A DNA stretch of 40,729 nt from contig CAYNNP010000032.1 in the NCBI GenBank assembly GCA_964398215.1, positions 1 to 40,729 on the forward strand, read 5' to 3'. The translations under genes and the position numbers were made by a program. Shown here piece after piece: positions 7,825-16,264 of the stretch. Origin of the DNA: CAYNNP01 sp964398215. GTDB taxonomy: Bacteria; Planctomycetota; Planctomycetia; Pirellulales; Pirellulaceae. The notes beneath the pieces were generated by a model. It was not told the DNA's origin. It saw only the letters and a program-made list of their open reading frames with translations, and did not search any database. Numbering within the stretch: position 1 is the stretch's first letter; every line of letters begins with the position of its first letter.

Positions 7825-9228
7825 ATGGCCACTGGCGTTACCGAAGACGGCTTGGACGAGATTAACAAGTACAACTTTCGCACAGAGACGAAGGGTGTGT
7901 TCAAAGCCAAAAAGGGTTTGAGTCGCGATGTTGTTAATCAAATTTCGGACATCAAAGATGAGCCGGACTGGATGCGAGAATTTCGCCTCCAAGCACTTGA
8001 TATTTTTGAGTCCAAGCCGATGCCCAAATGGGGCGGCGGAATCGATATCGATTTTCAAGATATCTTTTACTACCTGAAACCGACGTCGCAGCAGGAAAAG
8101 TCTTGGGATGACGTTCCCCAGGAAATCAAAGATACCTTTGATAAGCTTGGCATTCCCGAAGCCGAAAAGAAATTCTTGGCCGGTGTGAAGGCGCAGTTTG
8201 AGAGCGAAGTGGTTTATGGATCGCTGGAAGAAGATCTTGCCAAACAGGGCGTGATCTTTACCGATACCGATACGGCGGTTCGCGAGCATCCCGAGCTGCT
8301 GCGAGAGTATTTCGGAAAGATCATTCCGTCAGAGGACAACAAGTTCTCTGCGCTCAACAGCGCGGTTTGGTCGGGCGGTTCTTTCATCTACGTTCCCAAA
8401 GGCGTGTCGATCGAATTCCCACTGCAAGCCTACTTTCGAATCAATGCCGAAAGCATGGGGCAGTTTGAACGGACTCTGATTATCGTTGATGAAGGCGCAA
8501 GTGTGCATTACGTCGAGGGCTGCACCGCTCCGATGTATAGCACAGAGAGCCTTCACAGTGCTGTGGTTGAAGTGGTTGTCAAACGCAACGCGCGTTGTCG
8601 ATACACGACGATCCAAAACTGGGCGAACAATATCTATAACTTGGTCACCAAACGTGCGTATGCCTACGGTGATGCGACGATGGAATGGGTTGACGGCAAC
8701 CTAGGCAGCAAGTTGACGATGAAGTACCCTGCCGTTCACATGATGGAACCAGGCGCTCGTGGCGAGATCCTTTCGATCGCGTTTTCAAGTGCTGGGCAGC
8801 ACCAAGACGCAGGCGCCAAATTGGTTCATGCGGCGCCCAACACAACGGGCCAGATCATCAGCAAGAGTATCAGCAAGAACGGTGGCCGTGGTAGCTATCG
8901 CGGGCTTGTTCGTGTTGAGCCTGGTGCACATGGCAGTAAAAACAATGTCGTTTGCGATGCGTTGATTCTGGATCCTGAAAGCCGCAGTGACACGTATCCA
9001 TACATCGAAGTGCTGGAGCAGGATTGCCAGATCGGTCATGAGGCGAGTGTGTCGCGAATCGGCGAAGAACAAATGTTCTACTTGTTGAGCCGTGGTTTGA
9101 CCGAGCAGGAAGCCAGCACGATGATCGTGAACGGTTTCATCGAACCACTGGTAAAAGAATTGCCAATGGAATACGCGATCGAAATGAACCGCCTGATTCA
9201 ACTTCAAATGGAAGGCAGCGTGGGCTAA
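7825..9228 (+). CDS. sufB: Fe-S cluster assembly scaffold protein SufB
   Basis: 467 residues, the normal SufB length. Characteristic segments: EPDWMREFRLQAL, PKWGG, FIYVPKGVSIEFPLQAYFRI, DEGASVHYVEGCTAP, RYTTIQNWANNIYNLVTKRA, and the C-terminal GHEASVSRIGEEQMFYLLSRG. SufB forms the beta-helical scaffold on which clusters are built, together with SufC and SufD. The ATG at 7825 lies 102 bp after sufC with no gene between; the spacer is too short for an obvious separate promoter. Codon use matches the flanking suf genes. Confidence 0.97.
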   Translation: MATGVTEDGLDEINKYNFRTETKGVFKAKKGLSRDVVNQISDIKDEPDWMREFRLQALDIFESKPMPKWGGGIDIDFQDIFYYLKPTSQQEKSWDDVPQEIKDTFDKLGIPEAEKKFLAGVKAQFESEVVYGSLEEDLAKQGVIFTDTDTAVREHPELLREYFGKIIPSEDNKFSALNSAVWSGGSFIYVPKGVSIEFPLQAYFRINAESMGQFERTLIIVDEGASVHYVEGCTAPMYSTESLHSAVVEVVVKRNARCRYTTIQNWANNIYNLVTKRAYAYGDATMEWVDGNLGSKLTMKYPAVHMMEPGARGEILSIAFSSAGQHQDAGAKLVHAAPNTTGQIISKSISKNGGRGSYRGLVRVEPGAHGSKNNVVCDALILDPESRSDTYPYIEVLEQDCQIGHEASVSRIGEEQMFYLLSRGLTEQEASTMIVNGFIEPLVKELPMEYAIEMNRLIQLQMEGSVG

Positions 9229-9333
9229 ATATGAATCCTCTCATCGGCTCAACAAAATGGGGCTGCGTGAGAGGTTCCCTAGCACAAGCCTCGCAAACTG
9301 AACTTCGACAACTGAATACTTTCCAAAATACAA

Positions 9334-10635
9334 ATGTCTACCACTACAAATACACTGGATGCTGCTGGCTTTGACGCCTTTTTGGCATCGCGCGACGAGC
9401 CGGATTGGTTAACGGATATGCGCAAAGAGGCATGGCAGCATGCTCAAGAGATGCAATGGCCAGCGCGCCGGCACGAAGAATGGATTCGCACCGACTTGCG
9501 GATCTTTAACTTGAAGAAATACGGATTGCCTGCGACTGACGCTACCGGTTTCAGCGCTGGGCATCAGCTGCTTGACGGTGTTGACACCGCTGGCACAATC
9601 GAGACGCACGACAGCCATTTGGTTGGTGAAACGATCGATGCGGAACTAACGGCAAAAGGCGTCGTGTTCGGAAGCCTTAGCCGTTTATGTGCTGAGCAAC
9701 CTGAGCTTCTTCGCAAGTTTTTGTTCACAGCGTTCGATGCGGATTGTGACAAGTTCGCTGCACTGCACGCCGCGTTTTGGTCGGGCGGACAGTTTTTGTA
9801 TGTCCCGCGTGGCGTCGTGATTGATCGTCCACTGCACATCGGATCAATGCTGTCCGATGGTGGCACTGATACGACTCATACGTTGATCGTTTTAGACGAA
9901 GGCGCTGAAGCGACTGTGTTGCATGAATCCAATAGCGTCGCGGCGGATGCCGGAGGCGTGCATATTGGCGCCGTGGAAATCATCCAATCGCCAGGTTCAC
10001 ATTTGCGATATGTGAACTTGCAAGAATGGGGTCACAAAACGTTTCACTTCGCGCACCAAAAAGCGTTGGTTGATCGTGATGCCACATTGCAGTGGACGAT
10101 CGCTGCGATGGGTTCTCAGCTTGCCAAAGTCAATCAGTCAGTTGATTTGATTGGTCGAGGAGCGAATAGCCAAGTCAATGGTGTGATGTTCACTGAAGGA
10201 CGTCAGCACATTGCGTATCACACCCAGCAGTATCACCGCGCTCCAGATTGCCGAAGCGATTTTTTGTATAAGTCGGCACAGCAAGACAATAGCCGGACGG
10301 TTTGGCGCGGGATGATCAAAGTTGATCCAGGTGCGCAGAAGACTGACGGATATCAGCGTAACGACAATCTAATGTTGTCCAACTCTGCCAGAGCCGATTC
10401 GATTCCAGGTTTGGAAATCGAAGCCGACGATGTGCGCTGCACCCACGGCAGTACGACGGCCAAGGTTGATGAAGAGTTGATCTTTTATGCCCGTTGCCGC
10501 GGCTACACACGAAAAGAAGCTGTCCGCATGATTGTCAGCGGATTCTTTCAACAGATTTTTGATCGAATCACGATCGAGAGCGTCCGTGAAGCACTCGGTG
10601 CCGCGATCGCTCGTCAGGTTCGCGAATACGAATAA
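9334..10635 (+). CDS. sufD: Fe-S cluster assembly protein SufD
   Basis: 433 residues. The C-terminal beta-helix domain is shared with SufB: FLYVPRGVVIDRPL, LDEGAEATVLHES, RYVNLQEWGHKTFHFAHQKA, MIKVDPGAQKTDGYQ, and CTHGSTTAKVDEELIFYARCRG near the end, which includes the conserved Cys-Thr-His. SufD is the partner of SufB in the SufBC2D complex and is linked to iron acquisition. The N-terminal 130 residues (PDWLTDMRKEAW and following) are more variable, as usual. It lies 105 bp after sufB in the same direction and is followed by sufT. Confidence 0.95.
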   Translation: MSTTTNTLDAAGFDAFLASRDEPDWLTDMRKEAWQHAQEMQWPARRHEEWIRTDLRIFNLKKYGLPATDATGFSAGHQLLDGVDTAGTIETHDSHLVGETIDAELTAKGVVFGSLSRLCAEQPELLRKFLFTAFDADCDKFAALHAAFWSGGQFLYVPRGVVIDRPLHIGSMLSDGGTDTTHTLIVLDEGAEATVLHESNSVAADAGGVHIGAVEIIQSPGSHLRYVNLQEWGHKTFHFAHQKALVDRDATLQWTIAAMGSQLAKVNQSVDLIGRGANSQVNGVMFTEGRQHIAYHTQQYHRAPDCRSDFLYKSAQQDNSRTVWRGMIKVDPGAQKTDGYQRNDNLMLSNSARADSIPGLEIEADDVRCTHGSTTAKVDEELIFYARCRGYTRKEAVRMIVSGFFQQIFDRITIESVREALGAAIARQVREYE

Positions 10636-10730
10636 GCCTTGCCTTGTTTGGAGTGAATCCGCGTTTTCGATGGAAGCCGGATTCTATTTATTCGAGAGGA
10701 GAGTTTTTTCCTGGATTAGGAGTTATTGAA

Positions 10731-11051
10731 ATGGCACTTGCAGAAGACGCTGTGCGTGAAGCACTAAAACAAGTTATCGACCCTGAGTTGTACGTGAACA
10801 TTGTCGACTTAGGTTTGATTTATGTGGTCGATGTCGGAGACGAAAAAGAAGACGGACGTCACGACGTTAACGTTGAAATGACGATGACCAGCCCCATGTG
10901 TCCGGCTGGACCTCAGTTGGTCTCCGGTGCAAAAGGCGCCGTGGAAGGACTGGAGCAAGTGGAAACTTGCGAGGTCAAGGTCGTGATGGAACCACCATGG
11001 TCACAGGACATGATGACCGATGACGCCCGAGATCATTTAGGGATCTTTTAA
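10731..11051 (+). CDS. sufT: SufT/MIP18-type (DUF59) Fe-S maturation protein
   Basis: 106 residues of the MIP18/DUF59 family: VIDPELYVNIVDLGLIY at the N terminus, MTMTSPMCPAGPQL in the middle with the conserved cysteine, and MEPPWSQDMMTDDARDHLG at the end. Proteins of this type help deliver Fe-S clusters to target enzymes and are often the last gene of suf operons. A longer frame opens at 10644, but the ATG at 10731 has AGGAG about ten bases upstream and starts directly with the domain. The stop is only ten bases before the mfnD start, tying the suf genes to the methanofuran genes. No cysteine desulfurase (sufS) or sufU/E is present in the window. Confidence 0.93.
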   Translation: MALAEDAVREALKQVIDPELYVNIVDLGLIYVVDVGDEKEDGRHDVNVEMTMTSPMCPAGPQLVSGAKGAVEGLEQVETCEVKVVMEPPWSQDMMTDDARDHLGIF

Positions 11052-11061
11052 AATCCCTGCT

Positions 11062-12099
11062 ATGAAGATCTTTGTTGGCGAATACGTGTGTGGCGGTGGG
11101 GTTGTCGATTCGCCACTGGAGCAGGTTCCCCTTGAGCTACGGCGCGAGGGAGCAGCCATGTTGCGCGCGATTACCCAGGACATCGCAGAAATGGCCGATG
11201 TCGTGGTTTCGTTGGACGAGCGATTCGATGTCGATATTGCGGGCGCCGAGTCGATTCCAGCAAAGAGTGGGCAATCTATTTTTTCTGCTTGGATTAACGC
11301 TGCGAAAAACTGTGACGCAGCCTTGATCGTTGCTCCCGAAAGTGATGGGATTCTAGCCAAAGCGGTCAGCGTCATGAGGGCAGCTGGTGTGGATGTGATT
11401 GCCAGCAGTGGTGACTTTCTGCGAGTCGCGAGTGACAAACTGCAAACGGCCAAGGTTTTACATTCAGCGGGCGTTTCTCATCCGATCTATATGGCTAATT
11501 CGGATCTGCGTTTCGAATCTCAGATGAAGGGATACGACAGATACGTATTGAAACCGCGCGATGGATGTGGCACACAAGAAATTCAGGTCGTGCAGTCGCT
11601 GGATGAAGCAAAGTCAAAACTGACCGATGACCTGTTGCTACAACCCTGGATGCCTGGAAACCCAATCTCTGTTGCGTTGGTTGCGTCGGGAAATCATCAA
11701 ACGTTTTTGCCAGCGGTCAGCCAAAAGATCCAAATAGAAAATGGAAGTTACGAGGGCGGCTGCGGTCCACTGGATGATGATGCACAGCGACGTGCAACCG
11801 CGCTAGCCGCTCGAGCGATTGCTGCCATGCCAATGACGGCTAGAGGGTTCGTCGGTCTTGACCTTCTGCTCGGCCGTCAAGCAAGTGAAGACTGCGTGAT
11901 TGAGGTCAATCCGCGTTTAACGACCTCCTATGTCGGCTTGCGGCAAATGATCAACGGCAACTTAGCTGCCAGGTTGTTTGACATGGAAACCGGCGCTGTT
12001 TCTTGCAGTGTAACTGTCAACTCTGTTAGTTGGGCTCCTGATGGCAAGGTCCGGATTAGCGACGGACTATCGGACAAACCACCGGCTTCTTGCTCGTGA
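11062..12099 (+). CDS. mfnD: ATP-grasp enzyme, tyramine/tyrosine-glutamate ligase type (MfnD-like)
   Basis: 345 residues. An N-terminal region starting MKIFVGEYVCGGGV is followed by an ATP-grasp domain: ASDKLQTAKVL, RYVLKPRDGCGTQEI (ATP binding), LLLQPWMPG, then GFVGLDLLLG and the metal-binding CVIEVNPRLTTSYVGLR. Archaeal MfnD joins glutamate to tyramine in methanofuran synthesis; bacterial methylofuran is reported to contain tyrosine instead, so the amine substrate may differ. The assignment rests on the ATP-grasp motifs plus the following mfnF- and mfnE-like genes. It sits ten bases after sufT and overlaps mfnF by GTGA. A RimK-like glutamate ligase for H4MPT is a less likely alternative. 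Confidence 0.8.
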   Translation: MKIFVGEYVCGGGVVDSPLEQVPLELRREGAAMLRAITQDIAEMADVVVSLDERFDVDIAGAESIPAKSGQSIFSAWINAAKNCDAALIVAPESDGILAKAVSVMRAAGVDVIASSGDFLRVASDKLQTAKVLHSAGVSHPIYMANSDLRFESQMKGYDRYVLKPRDGCGTQEIQVVQSLDEAKSKLTDDLLLQPWMPGNPISVALVASGNHQTFLPAVSQKIQIENGSYEGGCGPLDDDAQRRATALAARAIAAMPMTARGFVGLDLLLGRQASEDCVIEVNPRLTTSYVGLRQMINGNLAARLFDMETGAVSCSVTVNSVSWAPDGKVRISDGLSDKPPASCS

Positions 12100-13079
12100 G
12101 TACGGTTGGCATCGATATAGGAGGTGCAAACCTGAAGTTTGCATCTTCACGTGGTGATGCCGTGTCTGTCAAATTTCCGATGTGGAAACACCCAGATCAA
12201 TTGACGGACGCTTTGGTCGCGAACTTGAAAGAGCTACGACCATTCGAGAGAGTAGCTGTCACGATGACCGGCGAACTTGCAGATTGCTTTTATGATCGCG
12301 AACATGGTGTTCGGCATATCGTGCGGCAAACCGAGGAGGCGGTTGATGCCCTGCAAATTCAAGAAAGCCAATACTATGCAGTCGACGGCAATTTTCATTC
12401 GGCAGAAAGCACGATGGCGGATCCCGATCTTTTTGCGGCCGCAAACTGGCATGCGCTGGCGACGTATGTGGGACGCGAGTTTTGTCCTGATGGTTTATTG
12501 GTGGACATCGGTTCGACGACGACTGACGTCATACCGATTAGCAATGGCCAAGTAGCGACCTCTGCCAAAACCGATTTTGATCGATTGGCCGAAGGTTCGT
12601 TGGTTTACGTTGGTTGCCGCCGAACCCCACTTTGCGCACTTGCGAGCACCGTGTGCTTTCGTGGTCAAAGAGTTTCGGTGATGAATGAATTGTTTGCTAC
12701 CATAGACGATGCACTGTTGGTGGTAGGCAGTACCCCGCCTAGCGACCAGTGCGATACAGCGGATGGTCGAACTCGTAGCGTTAAGAATGCGATCAACCGG
12801 ATCGGTAGAATGGTAGGTCTGGATCATCGCCAAATCAGCAATGCCGAAGCTGTTGATCTTGCCCAACAGTTTGTAACGAGAACTTCAGAATTGATTTGCG
12901 ATGCGGTTGCTAGGAACAATCCGGTGCGAATAGTTTGCAGTGGTCACGGACGAAGTTTGTTTCAGCCGCCAAGTGATTGCGAAATGATAGAGCTTTCCTC
13001 GTGCATTGGCGAAGACGCGTCACGTTGCGCGCCAGCATTCGCGTTGGCTCAACTGCGAGAATCTACTAGTTACAATTGA
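12096..13079 (+). CDS. mfnF: H4MPT-linked C1 pathway protein of the hydantoinase/MfnF type
   Basis: 327 residues with an actin/hydantoinase-like nucleotide fold: TVGIDIGGANLKFA at the N terminus, VDIGSTTTDVIPI at about residues 137-149, and CSGHGRSLF near the C terminus. This matches the family annotated as H4MPT-linked C1 transfer pathway protein. The archaeal member MfnF condenses the aminomethylfuran diphosphate with gamma-glutamyltyramine in methanofuran synthesis. The GTG at 12096 overlaps the mfnD stop (GTGA); a TTG at 12090 is also in frame. The mfnE-like kinase follows after 13 bp. The family assignment is firm; the exact reaction in bacteria is inferred. Confidence 0.85.
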   Translation: MSTVGIDIGGANLKFASSRGDAVSVKFPMWKHPDQLTDALVANLKELRPFERVAVTMTGELADCFYDREHGVRHIVRQTEEAVDALQIQESQYYAVDGNFHSAESTMADPDLFAAANWHALATYVGREFCPDGLLVDIGSTTTDVIPISNGQVATSAKTDFDRLAEGSLVYVGCRRTPLCALASTVCFRGQRVSVMNELFATIDDALLVVGSTPPSDQCDTADGRTRSVKNAINRIGRMVGLDHRQISNAEAVDLAQQFVTRTSELICDAVARNNPVRIVCSGHGRSLFQPPSDCEMIELSSCIGEDASRCAPAFALAQLRESTSYN

Positions 13080-13092
13080 TAAGAGGCGATAG

Positions 13093-13650
13093 ATGCAGCG
13101 AGTTATCAAGCTGGGAGGTAGTCTGTTGCAGCGTCCAAATCTGCGACAGGTTATTTTTGATTGGCTTGAAAAGGAGCCTCCCGCAACTAATTTTGTCATT
13201 GTTGGTGGAGGGGGAATCATTGATGCCGTGCGTGACTTTGATTCTGTTCACACTCCAGATCAAGAATTGATTCATTGGCTGTGTGTTGACCTGCTATCCG
13301 CAACTCAAAGTCTTGTTGCATCGGTGTTTCCGGAATGGGTGAACATCACCGACAGAAGCACTTTGCTCGCTTTCACAGCACGCCGCCAAGAGCAAAAAAC
13401 CGCGATAATTGCCGTAAAAACGTTCTATTCTGCGGATCAAGACCACGGCCTATCGCGTGATTGGAACACGACCACCGACTCGATTGCAGCAGCGCTTGCC
13501 GTTCATGTTGATGCTGATGAACTTGTGTTATTCAAGTCATGCGAGATCACACACAATGACACCAAAAGAATGATCAAAGAGGGAATCCTCGACCCAACAT
13601 TCGAAAAGATCTCTGCTGATGTTCGTAAGATTCGCGTTGTGTCGCCCTAG
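13093..13650 (+). CDS. mfnE: amino acid kinase-fold protein, MfnE-like (aminomethylfuran phosphate kinase)
   Basis: 185 residues. The start VIKLGGSLL and FVIVGGGGIIDAVRDFD are the phosphate-binding segments of the amino acid kinase fold, and TDSIAAALAVHVDADELVLFKS is the usual nucleotide-site region. Archaeal MfnE phosphorylates the aminomethylfuran phosphate so that MfnF can use it. The protein is a little shorter than archaeal homologues. It is the last gene of the co-directional block and is followed by an intrinsic terminator. On its own the fold would only say small-molecule kinase; the mfnD-mfnF-mfnE order supports the specific call. Confidence 0.82.
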   Translation: MQRVIKLGGSLLQRPNLRQVIFDWLEKEPPATNFVIVGGGGIIDAVRDFDSVHTPDQELIHWLCVDLLSATQSLVASVFPEWVNITDRSTLLAFTARRQEQKTAIIAVKTFYSADQDHGLSRDWNTTTDSIAAALAVHVDADELVLFKSCEITHNDTKRMIKEGILDPTFEKISADVRKIRVVSP

Positions 13651-13771
13651 CCAAACATGTCTTCGTAAAACGCTTACAGTGTTTTTTGCAGATATCGAGA
13701 TTTATTTTTAAATCGAGATTGGCAGCCGCTCAATTTTTTGATGTACTAATGTCAGCAAGTGAACGCTTGTC

Positions 13772-13812
13772 GCCGGTGGAGTCTGTGGGGCAGATCCACC
13801 GGCTTTCTTTTT
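13772..13812 (+). terminator. intrinsic terminator after the suf-mfn block
   Basis: GCCGGTGGA (13772-13780) pairs perfectly with TCCACCGGC (13795-13803) across a 14-base loop and is followed by TTTCTTTTT. The T tract is on the plus strand, so it ends transcripts arriving from mfnE. It touches the stop codon of the convergent yihY-like gene. The 121 bases between mfnE and the hairpin hold no gene that I can see. Confidence 0.88.
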
Positions 13813-15382
13813 AGGTTCCGCACACATCCGCGAGAGTCTTGTCTTCTGCGGCCACCCTCTCAGCTTTCTTCAGATCAGACAGTGTCTTCCAAGCCGGATG
13901 ATCACTCGTAGGTCCAGCATTGTGGGCCAGCGCAAGTACTTCGGCGATTGAAATTTGGTGTGCGGGCCTAGCGAGTGTTAGAGAGTCTTCCTCTCCGGCT
14001 CCAGAGGATACTCGGCGAAGCATGTTGTTTTCGACAAGCTTGTTTGCCATTTGATTAACAATCCGGCTGGACAGCTTGAGTTGATCAGCGATTTCCTGTT
14101 GGCCGATGGACTTGCCCTTTTCAAATGCAACGGCAACTTCACTCATGATCGGCAGCATCCAATCCGGATCCCCGTGCAGTAGATCGTCGTCTGCCCAGTT
14201 TTGTTTCTGGAATCGTTTGCCGCGCAGCGTTTGCAATGTGTAGGTCAGAATCAGCCCAAACAGAACGATCAGCCAAGTTAGGTAGATCCAAAATAGGAAC
14301 AGAGGAATCAAGCCGAGTGATCCGTACAGCGCAGAATAAGGGACTGCTGTCGCAACGTATATTTGGAATCCAAATTTGGCGGCTTCCCAAAGCAATGCCC
14401 CCACCATCGCACCAATAGCTGCGGCTTTAACCGAAACATGCGTGTTCGGCATCAACGCGTACAGCAGAAACAGCAGTATCCAGCTGGCAAGTAGCGAAAG
14501 GCTGTGTGCCAGTAACAACTTGAGATTGGAACCTGCACCAATCGTGCCAAACCAATCCAAGACTTGACCCGAAAGATACAGACTGATTGCCAAAAGCCCA
14601 CTTCCAAGTGTGATGATGGACCAATGGATCGCCAATCGGATATGTACAGGTCGTTTCGCCGGCGCGTCAAAAATTCGATTGAACAGGTACTCGACGGAAT
14701 TAGCGAGAGCAACGGCTGCATACAGAAACAGCAGCAACCCAACGACACCGATGGATGCAAAATCAATCGACGAGACCTTGCGTACAGCGTCTCGCAAGGT
14801 TCGGCGAATGCTGGCCTGCGTGCGCCGCTCGTTGGCTTGATTCTCTGCCTCATCATTGGGTGGCGGGGATTCGTTTGAATCTACAAGTGCATCTGGAGCG
14901 ATCACGGGTTCGCCACCCTCTGCAGTCGTCAACCGTCGGGAGGTTGCATCGATGGCATCCTGTTTTGGTTCAGTCGTCTCTGCTTCAACGACAGGTGTGT
15001 CAGACAAATCATCGGATTGATTTTCGTGATCGTCTTGCGGTTCATCATCAGCTTGGTTATCGCTGCGCGCTACGACGTACTCTTGTTCTGGGATGTCTGG
15101 TACGCCGAAGAAAGAAAACAATTGCGTTTCAGCACTTTGTTTGACATCTTCCAAGCCACCGACGACTCGAAAAACGACTAGCCCAAGTACAACCACGGGG
15201 ATCAACGAAAAGATTGTTCGATAGGTCAGTTCGGCCGCCATTCCATCGGCGCGAAGGCGTAGCAACTGACGCCAGCAGTGAACTCCCAATTCCCACGTGT
15301 ACCGAAGCTGATGTTGGCCACGACTAAGTTTTTCGTGAGGGTGGCGGACAGCATTGAGAATGTAGGCGATCAATCGGGACAT
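13811..15382 (-). CDS. YihY/BrkB family inner-membrane protein with acidic insertion and C-terminal winged helix
   Basis: 523 residues. YihY signature AAELTYRTIFSLIPVVVLGLVVF at the first membrane segment (split here: AAELTYRTIF and SLIPVVVLG), later membrane segments around residues 212-232, 250-275, 285-310, 318-340 and 350-378, with the family motif SALYGSLGLIPLFLFWIYLTW. Two features are unusual. Residues about 105-190 form a Glu/Asp/Gln-rich low-complexity insertion in the loop after the first membrane segment. After the last segment there is a cytoplasmic domain of about 120 residues with a winged-helix look (GQQEIADQLKLSSRIVNQMANKLVENN). The function of the family is not settled. It is transcribed alone, convergent with the suf-mfn block. 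Confidence 0.88.
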   Translation of the reverse strand: MSRLIAYILNAVRHPHEKLSRGQHQLRYTWELGVHCWRQLLRLRADGMAAELTYRTIFSLIPVVVLGLVVFRVVGGLEDVKQSAETQLFSFFGVPDIPEQEYVVARSDNQADDEPQDDHENQSDDLSDTPVVEAETTEPKQDAIDATSRRLTTAEGGEPVIAPDALVDSNESPPPNDEAENQANERRTQASIRRTLRDAVRKVSSIDFASIGVVGLLLFLYAAVALANSVEYLFNRIFDAPAKRPVHIRLAIHWSIITLGSGLLAISLYLSGQVLDWFGTIGAGSNLKLLLAHSLSLLASWILLFLLYALMPNTHVSVKAAAIGAMVGALLWEAAKFGFQIYVATAVPYSALYGSLGLIPLFLFWIYLTWLIVLFGLILTYTLQTLRGKRFQKQNWADDDLLHGDPDWMLPIMSEVAVAFEKGKSIGQQEIADQLKLSSRIVNQMANKLVENNMLRRVSSGAGEEDSLTLARPAHQISIAEVLALAHNAGPTSDHPAWKTLSDLKKAERVAAEDKTLADVCGT

Positions 15383-15466
15383 CTGATTTGATTCTTCTTT
15401 CGAAGCGTGGCCGACCTAACCGCAAAGCACATGCTGGAAAAGCGTGTGCTTGAAGAGGGACACAGC

Positions 15467-15979
15467 TTAACGAGGTGGAAGATTTCCTCGCTGTGTGTCT
15501 TCAGGTTTTGGGCTAGATTTCTTGACCCGGCTTTTAGATGCAACCAAAGTGATGAATCGTCCCTGCTGAACAACCTTGTCTTGTTCATTAACCAAACGCC
15601 GAAACCAAACGACACGACATGCGCGACGTCCATGTTGTTCCAAACTTTCAATCTCAGTTACAACGTGAACTTTCTGTCCAAAGAATATTGGGTTCGTAAA
15701 CTCCCAGTCGGTAACTGACACAAATGCGAGCGTGGCAACACGAGGAAAGTTCGTGCTGAGGCCAGCAAGTATCCCAAGTCCCAGTAACCCATGGGCAACC
15801 GGTTCACCAAATGGCGACGACTGGCCAGAGATATCGGTATGCAAGGGATCGTGATCACCGGTCAGGCGAGCGAAGTCCGCGACATCGTCAGCGCTGACCA
15901 TCCTGGAGTCGCTAGTCCATGAATCACCAACGTTCAGGTCTTCTTGATACAGCAGTGGTTGTTCTGAAACTTGTTTCAT
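15467..15979 (-). CDS. MaoC-like (R)-specific hydratase / hotdog-fold protein
   Basis: 170 residues. The hydratase motif is clear: DDVADFARLTGDHDPLHTD with the catalytic Asp/His pair, followed by FGEPVAHGLLGLGILAGL, which is the MaoC-type helix. Such proteins hydrate enoyl-CoA or act in fatty-acid and polyhydroxyalkanoate metabolism. The substrate is not visible and no acyl-CoA genes are nearby. The frame is open up to 16057, but the ATG at 15979 starts just before the domain and follows GAAAG, so it is preferred. The C-terminal 20 residues are basic and Pro/Ser rich. It lies 84 bp upstream of the yihY-like gene on the same strand. Confidence 0.85.
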   Translation of the reverse strand: MKQVSEQPLLYQEDLNVGDSWTSDSRMVSADDVADFARLTGDHDPLHTDISGQSSPFGEPVAHGLLGLGILAGLSTNFPRVATLAFVSVTDWEFTNPIFFGQKVHVVTEIESLEQHGRRACRVVWFRRLVNEQDKVVQQGRFITLVASKSRVKKSSPKPEDTQRGNLPPR

Positions 15980-16264
15980 TGATCTTTCAGACGGTGATTG
16001 GAAAGGGGGTTCGCCGGGAACATCCTGTAAAAGATTGCTTTTTTCAGCCCGACACAAGCGGCCTCATTGGGCTTGAATCGCTTTTGAGCCAACTTTCCGA
16101 GGGCTTATGCGGATTAGGCTAGCGTTGCTGAACATCATGATAGTGATTCAGCCTCACTCTGGACTAGAAAAATTGCGCCAAGTCGCCGGACAATCAACAC
16201 TTTCAGGGCTTTGCGATTTAGCATAGTGCCAGTTTACTTGCGACTTTCAAAGGAATTCCGAAAG

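Noticed and set aside
13694..13726. Repeated ATCGAGAT in the mfnE-terminator spacer
   Set aside because: It is a short direct, not inverted, repeat of eight bases in AT-rich sequence and is probably chance.
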